From positions 3,224,001 to 3,288,000 of the forward strand of contig NZ_CP148752.1 of NCBI RefSeq assembly GCF_040448305.1: DNA of 64,000 nt. The letters run 5' to 3'. The notes below the pieces were generated by a model. It was not told the origin of the DNA and did no database searches. It was given only the letters and a program-made list of their open reading frames with translations. Position numbers and translations under genes: made by a program. Positions within the stretch are counted from its first letter, which is position 1; the number at the start of each line of letters is the position of its first letter. Origin of the DNA: Pseudomonas fluorescens (lineage in GTDB: Bacteria; Pseudomonadota; Gammaproteobacteria; Pseudomonadales; Pseudomonadaceae). Below, in pieces: positions 18,329 through 26,887 of this stretch.

Positions 18329-19138
18329 TTAATTTTTACTGTCGTCCTTGTTCAGACGCTTAAGGATGTTGTTGTACATTTTGGTTCGTCTATGATTTTT
18401 ATCATAGCCACCAGCCGCTGCGACAGTGCCAGCCTGAATGTGATCCAGATAACTGAAAATTTTACGCGGTGATAACATTTCAACGACATAGCCAAGCTCG
18501 GTCATGCGATCCTGAAGAGTATAGCCAGGCACGCGATCGTCCATCGAAAAATGCATGTTGTGCTGTTTGATAAGTTTGCAGTTCCACAATGTACAGAAGC
18601 TTTTCAAGTACACTTCTTTGTACGGTTTTGGTTCTCTTGAACGCAATCCCATGGAGATTTTCAGGCGTCTGAAATGGTGCTTGAATAGTCGTGAGCTAAA
18701 GCGCCAAAGCGTTCTCGCGGTGCCACGGTTTATTTGCTCGACACAACCGACGGCCACGACTTTTTGGTTCTTCAAGCATTTATTCAGCATCATCGGAAAA
18801 ACGTTTTTATCAAAAACAAATGTATCAGTGTGCATCAGGAATAAATAATCGGTATCAATTCGCTGCAGAACCAGGTCAAGTGCTTTGCCATGCGCGATAT
18901 GGCCTGCTTCTGGCTCGGAAACAGAGCGCTCGATTAGATTGATCCAGTCAAGCGTTCGTAAATACTCAGTGCTTTCATCGGCGGAATAGTTGTCAACCAC
19001 CCATACCGGGACGCTGTTGCTGCCAAAATGCTGGTGCAATAAGTCCAGGCATATCTTGGTGATTTCTGGTGTTTTGTAATTTACTATAACTATGCTGAAG
19101 GATTTGGAGCCTTCGGCCAGTAAATCAGGGTTGTTCAT
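18329..19138 (-). CDS. Family 2 glycosyltransferase (GT-A fold)
   Basis: A 269-residue protein. It starts the GT-A fold with FSIVIVNYKTPEITKICLDL, has the nucleotide-binding acidic site VVDNYSADESTEYL, and then LFLMHTDTFVFDKN, whose H-T-D fills the DxD metal site. The C-terminal half (DDRVPGYTLQDRMTELGYVV, FSYLDHIQAGT) resembles rhamnosyl- or related transferases, but the sugar cannot be read. Base composition is clearly more AT-rich than neighbours, and codon choices such as AAA, TTT and ATA are common, suggesting horizontal acquisition. It precedes the 2OG oxygenase in a likely two-gene operon. Confidence 0.85.
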   Translation of the reverse strand: MNNPDLLAEGSKSFSIVIVNYKTPEITKICLDLLHQHFGSNSVPVWVVDNYSADESTEYLRTLDWINLIERSVSEPEAGHIAHGKALDLVLQRIDTDYLFLMHTDTFVFDKNVFPMMLNKCLKNQKVVAVGCVEQINRGTARTLWRFSSRLFKHHFRRLKISMGLRSREPKPYKEVYLKSFCTLWNCKLIKQHNMHFSMDDRVPGYTLQDRMTELGYVVEMLSPRKIFSYLDHIQAGTVAAAGGYDKNHRRTKMYNNILKRLNKDDSKN

Positions 19139-20089
19139 TGTTCATGTGCCCAATGTTGTTATACTTAATTGTGGAAATAATTTAACCTGTATACGGCTTT
19201 TGCTTGTTTTTCGCGCAAAATCTTGCGTGACTATAGAGCACAATTTGTTAAGTCGCTTTGTCATGCATTATAACCATGGCTTACTCAGACCTGATGGAGA
19301 GCAGTAGAAGCGGACTTCATCGTATAAGGATCTGCTCTATAGGTAAACATTTTGACTTGATTCGTTACATCCGGAGGCTGGTCAGGCGAGCGTCTTGGGA
19401 CGGTGTGAACCGAGCTTGCGTAAGGCATTCAGGTGATTTGTTACGTCATACGGTGTGCCGGCACCTGCAGAGCCTTCCCGAACAGGGAGTCACGCGCTGC
19501 GTACATGTGCCGGTTGAGTGTGTGTGAGTGCGTGGCTGGGCCAGAAAGCTGAAACGGGGGCGTGTAAGGTTGTCGTCTGGTTTTGTGATGGGTTGCAGGG
19601 ACACTTTCTCCATTGGTTCAAAGCAAATACAGGACAGCAGTGGACCACAACCAGCCGATGCCGAGGGTGAAAAGCAGGTAGAAAACCAAAAACATCAAAG
19701 GGTGATGCCACATGGCACTAACCTCCCAAAACCCGCTGGTTTTACATTGTTGCCTGGTAAATTGGGTACCGAGAAACCCATGGAGTGGAATCAGCAATAA
19801 TCAAGCCATTTGAGTAAAGGAAGCCTGGCTACCAGCCCCGGGCCTCCAGCGCTGCGAACTGCCTCCTTCAGACGAAAACCGACACTGAATCCCCCCCAAA
19901 AAAAGTGAGATTCCCCCACATGTGGGGGCGTGCGTTCGGATGCCACCCAGAGGGAGCCTGAGTCCCAAGCCAGTGCCAGGGGCGATCAACGCCTGTTCGC
20001 AGCGTTATGCACTGAGTGTGCACCAGAGGAATCTGGTTCAATGTTCCAAGCTGATATCATTCAAGAACGTACAAACCGAGTAGAAAAAC
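19139..20089. other. AT-rich intergenic stretch without a recognisable gene
   Basis: 951 bases. The first ~120 bases are very AT-rich (TTGTTATACTTAATTG) and should hold the glycosyltransferase promoter. Around 19913-19928 lies the perfect 16-bp palindrome CCCCCACATGTGGGGG. Several frames stay open for 60-90 codons on the plus strand, but none has a ribosome site or familiar motifs. It may be decayed DNA flanking the acquired glycosyltransferase pair. Confidence 0.5.
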
Positions 20090-20251
20090 ATGAATCGTCG
20101 TAAAAAATTAAATCAGATACTAAAGGCTAACGCCAAGAAGGCTAGTGCCAAATTGGCACCGAAAAGCAAGTCAAAATACATTAGTAAGGCTGACCGATTG
20201 AAGCTGGCTGCTGAATCAAGTGACGACTCAATCATGTCCTCTGAAAGCTGA
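20090..20251 (+). CDS. Small basic DUF2986-type protein
   Basis: A 53-residue open frame: MNRRKKLNQILKAN, then AKKASAKLAPKSKSKYISKA, DRLKLAAE and an acidic tail ending SSES. The composition (Lys/Arg-rich N-terminal half, YISKADR motif) agrees with my memory of DUF2986, a small family in Pseudomonas and Shewanella of unknown role, perhaps nucleic-acid or ribosome-associated (inference). The ribosome site is weak (GAGTAG before AAAAAC). It lies in the AT-rich patch, upstream of and convergent with the DUF1329 gene. Confidence 0.6.
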   Translation: MNRRKKLNQILKANAKKASAKLAPKSKSKYISKADRLKLAAESSDDSIMSSES

Positions 20252-20385
20252 GTTATTCAGCTTCAGCACCACCGGAATCTACAGTTTGACAGGGCTATAC
20301 ATTCCGATGGCACTTACCGCGAAGACGCGGCCTGAGACTACATTCAAGCCGAAGCCACTTCGCGGCGCTGAATCGAACCCGGGGC

Positions 20386-21708
20386 CTAGCGAATGCCGGT
20401 GCCCGCCATGGTCTCTGGTACCCACTGCGCCGTCGATAGCGGCTCGATGTAGCGGATGCCGCCATGAGGGCCTACCACGCCATTGATGTTGTAGGTGCCT
20501 TTCGACAGGTCGTACGTCATGAAAGGGGTGGCGTCCGGGACCTGCTGGTCATAGCTCTGGCTGAAGAACGCGAAGGAACCACGGTATAGCTGGCCACTGG
20601 TGTCGTACTGATCGGAGGCCACCGCTGCCCAGGTGTCTTCATCCAGGTAAAAGCGGCGCTTCTGGTAGATGTGTTTTGCACCGGGCTTGAGGTTGCCCTC
20701 CACGACGTAGACCCGGTGTTTTTCCCAGCGTACGAAGTCCGGGGCGATGAAATTGGGGGTGGTCAGCGATTTGGCGTCGCGAGCGTAGGTCAGTTTGTAA
20801 GTGTTGTAGGGCACGATCATTTCCTGCTTGCCCACCAGCGTCCAGTCGTACAACTCGAGTGCACGGGCGGTACCGGGATTGGGTGTGTCGTAGGCCAGGA
20901 TCGAAATCTGTTTGACGCGGCGTTGGGCAGGCATGTACTGCCAGGCGCGGCCAGGGAACTGCGTCGGGTTGGTGGCGTTCTTGAGCATGATCGACTCGCC
21001 GGCTCGACGCGCAGGTCCGGTATAGGACAGTTTCAACTGATAGTAGATGTCAGAGCTGTTGAAGGGCTTGGACATGTTCTCGTAAATCGGGAAGGAGACG
21101 AATGCCTCGCCGGTGACCGCCAGGCTCGGTATGCCCGCCGTGTCGACGCTCCAGGAGTCGTACTTGGAATGGATGTTGACACCCTGGTAGCGCAGCAGGA
21201 AGTTCCACATCGCTTCGGCGCCTGATTGCGGGATCGGGAAGGGCACCCCGGGCATCACATTATCGATGGCGATCCCGCCGTTGAGGGACCGGGCAGCGGT
21301 GGCATTCCTGCGGCTATTGTCCAGTACCGCCTGCGGGAGCGATGCAGTGCGGTGGGTCGGATACACATCGATGCGGAAACCAGGGTAGCGCCTGGCCAAC
21401 GCTACGGTGGTGGCGGTCAGCATGTCTTTGTACGACTCGACGTTCTTGCCGTTGATCACCAGCAGCGGTTTTTCGTGTGCAAAGGGGTCCGGGCGCATGC
21501 TGTCGCCGGTCTTGAAACTGGAGGGGGCAGTGGTCAGGCCACCGCTGTAGGGCGGAATGGAGCCATCGGCATTACCGGCCTTTTCGGCACCCACCCACGT
21601 CAGGCTGGTGCCCAGCCGGGCGGCTTCCTGACTCGATACATAGGCTTGTGCATCGATGCCCAGCGCCATGAGGGGGACAGCAGCCAGAAAACTTTTCACG
21701 AATTTCAT
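20386..21708 (-). CDS. DUF1329 periplasmic/outer-membrane-associated protein
   Basis: A 440-residue exported protein. The signal peptide is MKFVKSFLAAVPLMALGIDAQA; the body has family landmarks LTWVGAEKAGNADGSIPPYSG, PGRAWQYMPAQRRVKQ, FVRWEKHRVYVVEGNLKPG and YQKRRFYLDEDTWA. DUF1329 proteins resemble the LolA/LolB lipoprotein-carrier fold. In pseudomonads they are often next to DUF1302 and RND-type genes in clusters for hydrophobic compound or quorum-signal traffic; no DUF1302 gene is present here. AGGAG 7-8 bases upstream of 21708 fixes the start. Orphan status is the oddity. Confidence 0.87.
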   Translation of the reverse strand: MKFVKSFLAAVPLMALGIDAQAYVSSQEAARLGTSLTWVGAEKAGNADGSIPPYSGGLTTAPSSFKTGDSMRPDPFAHEKPLLVINGKNVESYKDMLTATTVALARRYPGFRIDVYPTHRTASLPQAVLDNSRRNATAARSLNGGIAIDNVMPGVPFPIPQSGAEAMWNFLLRYQGVNIHSKYDSWSVDTAGIPSLAVTGEAFVSFPIYENMSKPFNSSDIYYQLKLSYTGPARRAGESIMLKNATNPTQFPGRAWQYMPAQRRVKQISILAYDTPNPGTARALELYDWTLVGKQEMIVPYNTYKLTYARDAKSLTTPNFIAPDFVRWEKHRVYVVEGNLKPGAKHIYQKRRFYLDEDTWAAVASDQYDTSGQLYRGSFAFFSQSYDQQVPDATPFMTYDLSKGTYNINGVVGPHGGIRYIEPLSTAQWVPETMAGTGIR

Positions 21709-21867
21709 ATTGTTATTCTCCTGCCTGGCGTACCAGGCAACTCGTGACTCAGGCGCAACAGTCGCAACCGTCGGTTCAATCGCCAGAGACTTTTTCAGTG
21801 CTGCCATTAAATAGCCCCAGAATCAGGGGCGCTTTTCATTTGACGACAGTCCCTTGGCTATTCATGA

Positions 21868-22083
21868 CAGGCCCAGGCGCGCTTGGGGGGCGACGAGCTT
21901 TCGGTGTTGGCTCCCGAGGCGCCGCTGGACGTGATGATCGAAATTGCCGAACGGATCCTGCTGGCGCTTGACCTGCTGCGCGAAATGGTGGCAGGGCAGG
22001 CCAAGGGTTATCATTTCGCCAAGCCAATGGGGTTGGAGGCGCTATTGGCGAGTTCACTGCTCGATCGCCAGGGGTTCACCACT
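21868..22083 (+). pseudogene. Remnant of a GGDEF-EAL (cyclic-di-GMP) protein
   Basis: An open stretch reads QARLGGDELSVLAPEAPL then VMIEIAERIL, a diguanylate-cyclase core with a GGDEL site, but after only ~20 residues it passes into REMVAGQAKGYHFAKPMGLE followed by ALLASSLL. The latter resembles the extreme C-terminus of an EAL phosphodiesterase (QGYxFxKPMxxExL). The ~350 residues that should lie between (rest of GGDEF and nearly all EAL) are missing, and there is no N-terminal part or proper start. It is best read as what is left after a large internal deletion. It directly precedes the secreted HELKH protein gene. Confidence 0.6.
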
Positions 22084-22104
22084 GTCCGCTACCTGGAGAG
22101 TCCA

Positions 22105-22683
22105 ATGTCACCCATCATCACGCGCCTGCTAGCGCTGCTGATTCTTTGCCTGACGCTTGAAGTGCCAGCCCAGACCAACGGCTGCCCGGCTGGCGAGAAA
22201 CAAGTGTGCCTGGACGACTGCATCTGCCTGCCAGACGTGGTGCCTGATGACATCTACCAGATCGCGGCGCCTGGGCTGGCGCTGTGGCTGACCCAAGCTC
22301 GTGCTGAAGCAGCCAACGCCGGCATCCAACCCATTCCACCGCACATCCGCGAGCAGCTACTGCACTGGTACGCCCCCAGCGTCCTCGATACCGCGCGCTA
22401 CAAAATCAGCGACAACGGCCAATTCAACGCCGCCACCGCCATGCTGCAAAACCCCGATGTCGGTGCCGTGACGCTGATCGACATCATCCTGTTCCGGGAC
22501 GCGCAATCCGCAGAACAGGACATTGCGCTCTGGGCTCACGAACTCAAACATGTGCAGCAGTATCAGGAGTGGGGGGTGCTGGGATTTGCCCAACGGTATA
22601 CACAGGATTTCAATGCCGTGGAGGCGCCGGCTTATGCCATACAGGCTGAGGTCAGGCGCTCGCTGCGGGCAGGGACTTACTGA
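22105..22683 (+). CDS. Secreted DUF4157-like putative metallopeptidase (HELKH)
   Basis: A 192-residue exported protein: signal peptide ITRLLALLILCLTLEVPAQ, then a small Cys cluster (NGCPAGEKQVCLDDCICLP) and a C-terminal domain with IDIILFRDAQSAEQDIALWA and the zincin motif HELKHVQQY, followed by FNAVEAPAYAIQAE, whose Glu could be the third zinc ligand. DUF4157 domains are found in polymorphic toxin and eCIS cargo proteins as well as stand-alone proteins; this one is short and stand-alone. GGAGAG lies before the ATG. The gene is not accompanied by an immunity-like gene. Function unknown. Confidence 0.75.
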   Translation: MSPIITRLLALLILCLTLEVPAQTNGCPAGEKQVCLDDCICLPDVVPDDIYQIAAPGLALWLTQARAEAANAGIQPIPPHIREQLLHWYAPSVLDTARYKISDNGQFNAATAMLQNPDVGAVTLIDIILFRDAQSAEQDIALWAHELKHVQQYQEWGVLGFAQRYTQDFNAVEAPAYAIQAEVRRSLRAGTY

Positions 22684-22785
22684 AGGGCGGAGTACTTCCC
22701 CTTCATTTTCATGTACGACCCCTGCACGCAGGACGCGCTGTCCATATGGCCGTAATCGAAATGGCGAGCAAGAAGTGCCGGGTTT

Positions 22786-23646
22786 TCATACGGATCTTCC
22801 TTGATGGATCGTTGAGAAATGCAACGTGAGAAACCACAGCACCAGGGCAGTCGCACTGATCAAGGCGCCCAGCAGGCTGACTGCAATCCAGCCCCATAGT
22901 GCATAAACCTGCGTCGCGGCTGCGGCTCCCAGTGCACTGCCCACCGAGTAAAAGCACATGTAGGCGCCGACCATGCGACTTTGGGCGTCGGGGCGTGCCG
23001 CAAAAACCAGGCTCTGGTTGGTGACGTGTACGGCTTGTACGGCGAAGTCGAGCAAGATCACTCCGCAAACCAGCGCGATCAGTGATGTCTGCGCAAACGC
23101 GATGGGCAGCCAGGACAGCGTCAGGATCACCAGCGAAACGCCGGTTACGCGTTGTCCCAAACCCTGGTCGGCCCAGCAACCGGATCTTCTTGCGGCAAGG
23201 GCACCGGCGACGCCGGCCAGGCCAAACATACCGATGGCCGTGTGTGAAAGCGACAGCGCAGGAGCGCTCAACGGCAGCACCATGGATGTCCAGAACACGG
23301 AAAAAGCGGCAAAGATCAGTAAGGCCAGCAGGCCCCTGATCCGCAAGACCGGTTCGGTCATGAACAGCGTGAAGAGTGACCGGATGAGTGCCGGGTAGGT
23401 GTATCGATTGCGTGGAGACACTGCGGGAGGAAGCACTTTCCAGAACACCGCCGCGAGGGTCAGCATCAATCCCGAGGAAACGAAGTACACGGCGCGCCAG
23501 CCCGCCAGATCTGCGATCAGCCCAGAGGTAAACCGCGCCAGAAGTATGCCCAGGACAATGCCGCTGGTTACGGTTCCCACGGCCTGGCCACGTTGTGACG
23601 GCGTTGCCAGCGCGGCGGTGTAGGCCACCAGCACTTGAACCATCAC
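22786..23646 (-). pseudogene. 5'-truncated MFS transporter (YnfM/AraJ-like)
   Basis: 286 codons covering the last ~9 membrane segments of a 12-segment drug/sugar efflux-type MFS protein (GQAVGTVTSGIVLGILLARF is the motif that normally follows segment 4, about residue 125). The first ~110 residues, including the DRxGRR loop, are absent. Only 35 bases separate the first codon from the end of the phosphoesterase gene, so the missing part was deleted rather than overlooked. The remaining protein could be translated from ATG 23646 but is unlikely to transport. Confidence 0.75.
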
Positions 23647-23681
23647 TGCGACGAGTCGTGAATCGATCGGTTGAAGGCGAA

Positions 23682-24140
23682 TCAGTCGAGCAGTGACACC
23701 AGCCGTGGTTCGATTGACTGAGTGTGCACGTCGAGCAACGCCAGCGTGACAGGCAGCTTGAAGCGTCGACGTCCGGCACTACCGGGATTCAGGAACAGCC
23801 GTTCTCCACGCCAGTCGATGCACGGTTTGTGCGAGTGCCCGGTGATCACCAGCTTGATACGGCTATCAAGATTGGCCGCCACATCGGCGATGTCATGCAC
23901 CAGCAAAACCGTCCAGCCGTTGATATCCAGGCGCAGGCAATCGGGTAACTCCCGCGCCCAGGGCGCGTCCAGGTCATTGTTGCCACGCACTGCATCCACC
24001 GGCGCGATTGCGGCCAATTGGTCGAGGATCTGCGCGCTACCGATGTCGCCCGCGTGAAGGATGCGATCACAGCCTTGCAGGGCGGCAATCGCTTCAGGGC
24101 GGAGCAAACCGTGGGTGTCGGAGATGATGCCGATTTTCAT
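23682..24140 (-). CDS. YfcE/MJ0936-family metallophosphoesterase
   Basis: A 152-residue calcineurin-like phosphoesterase with all core motifs in order: IISDTHG, HAGDIG, RGNNDLD, LLVHDIA and VITGHSHKP, then LNPGSAGRRR. Such small enzymes bind two metals and hydrolyse phosphodiesters (model substrates, 2',3'-cAMP or similar); the physiological substrate is generally unknown. The motif-bearing start MKIGIISD at 24140 is preferred over an ATG seven codons upstream. Unrelated neighbours suggest it is an independent gene. Confidence 0.87.
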   Translation of the reverse strand: MKIGIISDTHGLLRPEAIAALQGCDRILHAGDIGSAQILDQLAAIAPVDAVRGNNDLDAPWARELPDCLRLDINGWTVLLVHDIADVAANLDSRIKLVITGHSHKPCIDWRGERLFLNPGSAGRRRFKLPVTLALLDVHTQSIEPRLVSLLD

Positions 24141-24192
24141 CGCGGGCGGCTCGAGCGGCATTCAGGTTCCAGAAAATCGGCAAGTAACGCGT

Positions 24193-25110
24193 TCAAACGG
24201 ATGTCTCCTGCGCTGAGCTTTGTTGAACGAAGCGGTCGATCAACCACCTCGCAGCCGGCCCCGGTGGCAGATCCGTACGGTAAATGACGTCGAAGGCGTA
24301 AATGCCGCTTTTGTATTCCGGAATGTTCAGTTGCACGAGTCGGCCGCTCTCCAGGTCTTCCTGGACCATCGGGGCTGGCATGTTCCCCCAACCGATGCCT
24401 TCACGCAGCAGCATGTGTTTGGCGCCCAGGTCCGCCAGCCGCCAGGTGCGGTTACTGAGTACGGCGAAATCCTTGTCTTTGGTCAGGACCGAGCGATCGG
24501 ACAGCACCAGTTGAGTGAACTCGCGCCCGGCGCCCGGAACATTCGAGTCGCTTGAGGTCAGAGGATGATTCGGGGCCGCCACTGGAATCAACTCGACACA
24601 GCCGACCCCCATTCTTTCGATACCGTCGATGCCCTCGTTCATGGGGCCACTGACGCCGATGATTGCGCCGCGGTTGATCACCCGTTCAGTGACCGCACCG
24701 AGGGCTTCCATATGCAAGTGCAGGGCAACGGTCGGGAACTCTTCGCGAAAGGATTTGAGTGCATCCACCACGCGCTCGGGGGGCAGCATGACATCGAGCA
24801 CCACATGAACTTCGGCTTCGAGCCCCTGAAGCAGGCCTTTGACCTTGGCGCGTAAGCCATGAACACCGTTGGCAATGGTCCTGGCTTCGGCCAGTACGGT
24901 GCGGCCGGCATCGGTGAGTTGGGGTTTGCGGGTCGTCTGGCGGTCGAACAGCGACACACCAAGCTGCATTTCAAGATTGGCGATCGAGTAGCTGACAACC
25001 GAAGTGGCGCGATGAAGTTTTCTGGCGGCGGCTGCAAAACTGCCGACTTCCACGACCGTCAGGAACACCCGCAGTTGGTCCAGAGTCGGTGTTCCCGGGT
25101 CAGAGATCAT
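24193..25110 (-). CDS. LysR-family transcriptional regulator
   Basis: A 305-residue LTTR. HTH in the first 65 residues (LDQLRVFLTVVEVGSFAAAA, SYSIANLEMQLGVSLF), linker helix, then the effector domain (VHVVLDVMLPPERVVDALKS). It is divergent from the DoxX gene across ~195 bases that contain AT-rich ATTTATCGAATCTAATGA, a fair place for an LTTR box. It probably controls doxX and the quinone-oxidoreductase gene behind it; inducer unknown. Confidence 0.9.
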   Translation of the reverse strand: MISDPGTPTLDQLRVFLTVVEVGSFAAAARKLHRATSVVSYSIANLEMQLGVSLFDRQTTRKPQLTDAGRTVLAEARTIANGVHGLRAKVKGLLQGLEAEVHVVLDVMLPPERVVDALKSFREEFPTVALHLHMEALGAVTERVINRGAIIGVSGPMNEGIDGIERMGVGCVELIPVAAPNHPLTSSDSNVPGAGREFTQLVLSDRSVLTKDKDFAVLSNRTWRLADLGAKHMLLREGIGWGNMPAPMVQEDLESGRLVQLNIPEYKSGIYAFDVIYRTDLPPGPAARWLIDRFVQQSSAQETSV

Positions 25111-25305
25111 GCCTGTTTCCTTGAATCAGACGTCGCTTGGCAAATTGCACGATTGAACTCCTTTACCGGTTATGCAGGTTTGCTTTTCTAATTTATCGAA
25201 TCTAATGATCTAAATTAGTCAGCTATTCAGGTTAGCTGACGAAGAGCAACATTTCCTCACCAGGGCGGTTCCTGTCGAATCGCACCCAATTGAAGGAAAT
25301 ACCTC

Positions 25306-25746
25306 ATGACGACTTCCGCAAACATCGCTCAAACAACCACCTCTGAACAGAGCCGTTCCGACGTGACCCAAGCCTCGGCCGCGTTGATCGGCCGCGTACT
25401 GCTCAGCGCAATCTTCATCCTTTCCGGTTTTTCGAAACTCGCCGCTCCGGCCATGATGGTCGGCTACATCAGCTCTGTCGGGCTTCCTCTTCCACAATTG
25501 GCACTGGCGGTGGCAATCATTGTAGAGATCGGCGGCGGCCTGGCATTGATCGCCGGTTACCGCACCCGCACCGTTGCCGCCGTACTGGCCGTGTTCGGCG
25601 TGTTCACCGCGCTGGCGTTCCATAACGCACTGGGCGATCAGAACCAGTTCATCCACTTCTTCAAGAACATCGCGATGGCCGGTGGCCTGTTGCAGGTCGT
25701 GGCCTTCGGTGCCGGTCGCTTCAGCCTCGACGCCCGCCGTCGTTGA
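25306..25746 (+). CDS. DoxX-family membrane protein
   Basis: A 146-residue protein with a ~25-residue polar N-terminus and four expected membrane helices (ALIGRVLLSAIFILSGFSKL, LALAVAIIVEIGGGLALIAG, VAAVLAVFGVFTALAFHNAL, NIAMAGGLLQVVAFGAG). DoxX-like proteins are linked to quinone/thiol redox chemistry, as in mycobacterial DoxX-SodA-SseA, and many Pseudomonas copies sit next to pirin or quinone reductase genes. Here an MDR quinone oxidoreductase follows 75 bases on, supporting a joint role against electrophiles or quinones (inference). Confidence 0.87.
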   Translation: MTTSANIAQTTTSEQSRSDVTQASAALIGRVLLSAIFILSGFSKLAAPAMMVGYISSVGLPLPQLALAVAIIVEIGGGLALIAGYRTRTVAAVLAVFGVFTALAFHNALGDQNQFIHFFKNIAMAGGLLQVVAFGAGRFSLDARRR

Positions 25747-25821
25747 TACCCCCGCGCTGCGCAGGGCCCGCTCCCTCGCAGCGCAATGCGTTCTCCCTTT
25801 TTATGAATAGTCGAGACCTCC

Positions 25822-26745
25822 ATGAAAGCCCTACGTGTGTACGAATACGGCAGTCCTGAAGTTTTACGTCTGGAAGAGATCGCAGACCCAGTCGCCGGTG
25901 TTGGTGAAGTGCTGATCGATGTGGCCGGGGCAGGCGTGAACCCGATTGACTGGAAGATCCTGTCCGGCGCCATGAAGGCGTTCATCCCTTTGCCGCTGCC
26001 TTTTACCCCGGGCGTCGAAGTGGCCGGCACTGTCGTCGCGTTGGGGGAGGGCGTCACTGAGTTCAACATCGGTGATGAAGTGTTCGGCTTCATCAACATC
26101 GTCGGCGGTTATGCAACCAAAGCGGTTGCCCAGGTTTCCAAACTGGCGATGAAACCAACATCCCTCAGCATCGTGCAGGCCGGCGCGGTCCCCGCAACAG
26201 CCCTGACGGCCTGGCAGGCGCTGACCGAGCACGCTGGCGTGCAACGTCGCCAGAAGGTGTTGATCCATGCCGCGGCCGGTGGCGTGGGCAGCATGGCCGT
26301 GCAGATAGCCAAGTACCTGGGCGCTGAAGTCTACGCAACGGCCTCGGCACACCATCATGCCTACCTGAAGGAAATCGGAGCGGATTACACCATCGACTAC
26401 ACGACTCAGGCCTTCGATGAACTGGTGTCCGGCCTCGACGTGGTACTGGATCTGGTGGGTGGCGAAACACAAACCCGTTCGTTTGCAGTACTGAAAAGAA
26501 ACGGTGTGCTGGTGTCGCCGGTAAGCGCTCCCAACATGTCGCTGGCCAACGACTACGGCGTGACACCCGCGAATTTTGCCACCCGTTCGGATGGCCGGCA
26601 GCTCTCGCTCATCGCCGAGCTGTTCGACAAGGGACACCTCACGGTCGACGTTGAGGCATACCCCCTGAGTGAGGCGAAAGTGGCGATCGGCAAAAGCATG
26701 GGCCGTCACTTACGGGGCAGACTTGTCCTCGATCCAACGAAGTAA
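25822..26745 (+). CDS. NADP-dependent zinc-free MDR oxidoreductase (quinone reductase-like)
   Basis: A 307-residue medium-chain reductase. Landmarks are MKALRVYEYGSPEVLRLEEI, PFTPGVEVAGTVVALGEGVT, the nucleotide site VLIHAAAGGVGSMAVQIAKY and a C-terminal GRHLRGRLVLDPTK. It lacks the Cys/His ligands of structural and catalytic zinc, so it belongs to the quinone-oxidoreductase/enoyl-reductase branch, which reduces quinones or activated double bonds with NADPH. It follows doxX in the same direction and probably the same transcript under the divergent LysR. Confidence 0.88.
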   Translation: MKALRVYEYGSPEVLRLEEIADPVAGVGEVLIDVAGAGVNPIDWKILSGAMKAFIPLPLPFTPGVEVAGTVVALGEGVTEFNIGDEVFGFINIVGGYATKAVAQVSKLAMKPTSLSIVQAGAVPATALTAWQALTEHAGVQRRQKVLIHAAAGGVGSMAVQIAKYLGAEVYATASAHHHAYLKEIGADYTIDYTTQAFDELVSGLDVVLDLVGGETQTRSFAVLKRNGVLVSPVSAPNMSLANDYGVTPANFATRSDGRQLSLIAELFDKGHLTVDVEAYPLSEAKVAIGKSMGRHLRGRLVLDPTK

Positions 26746-26887
26746 GTTGTCGCCAGTCATCCCCGACAGGATCAGGCAAGTTGTCAGAAGGATCTGACTA
26801 ACTGGCCGACCGGCGTTATCCCTACTCTGGACTGGCAGCGAGACACCGTTCTCGCGTCACCAGGCACTCAAGTGAGGGATTAAAGTC

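Noticed and set aside
19528..19800. A 90-codon plus-strand frame in the AT-rich gap
   Set aside because: No ribosome site, no domain, and composition unlike a coding region.
20355..20385. GGGTTCGATTC on the minus strand just after the DUF1329 stop, like a tRNA T-loop
   Set aside because: The flanking bases do not form the 5-bp T-stem, and no acceptor or anticodon arm could be found.
22709..22789. A 26-codon minus-strand frame (MKTRHFLLAISITAIWTA...) with AAGGA upstream
   Set aside because: It looks a little like a signal peptide, but it is short, overlaps no known family, and the other frame of the same DNA is equally protein-like. It may be a frameshifted scrap.
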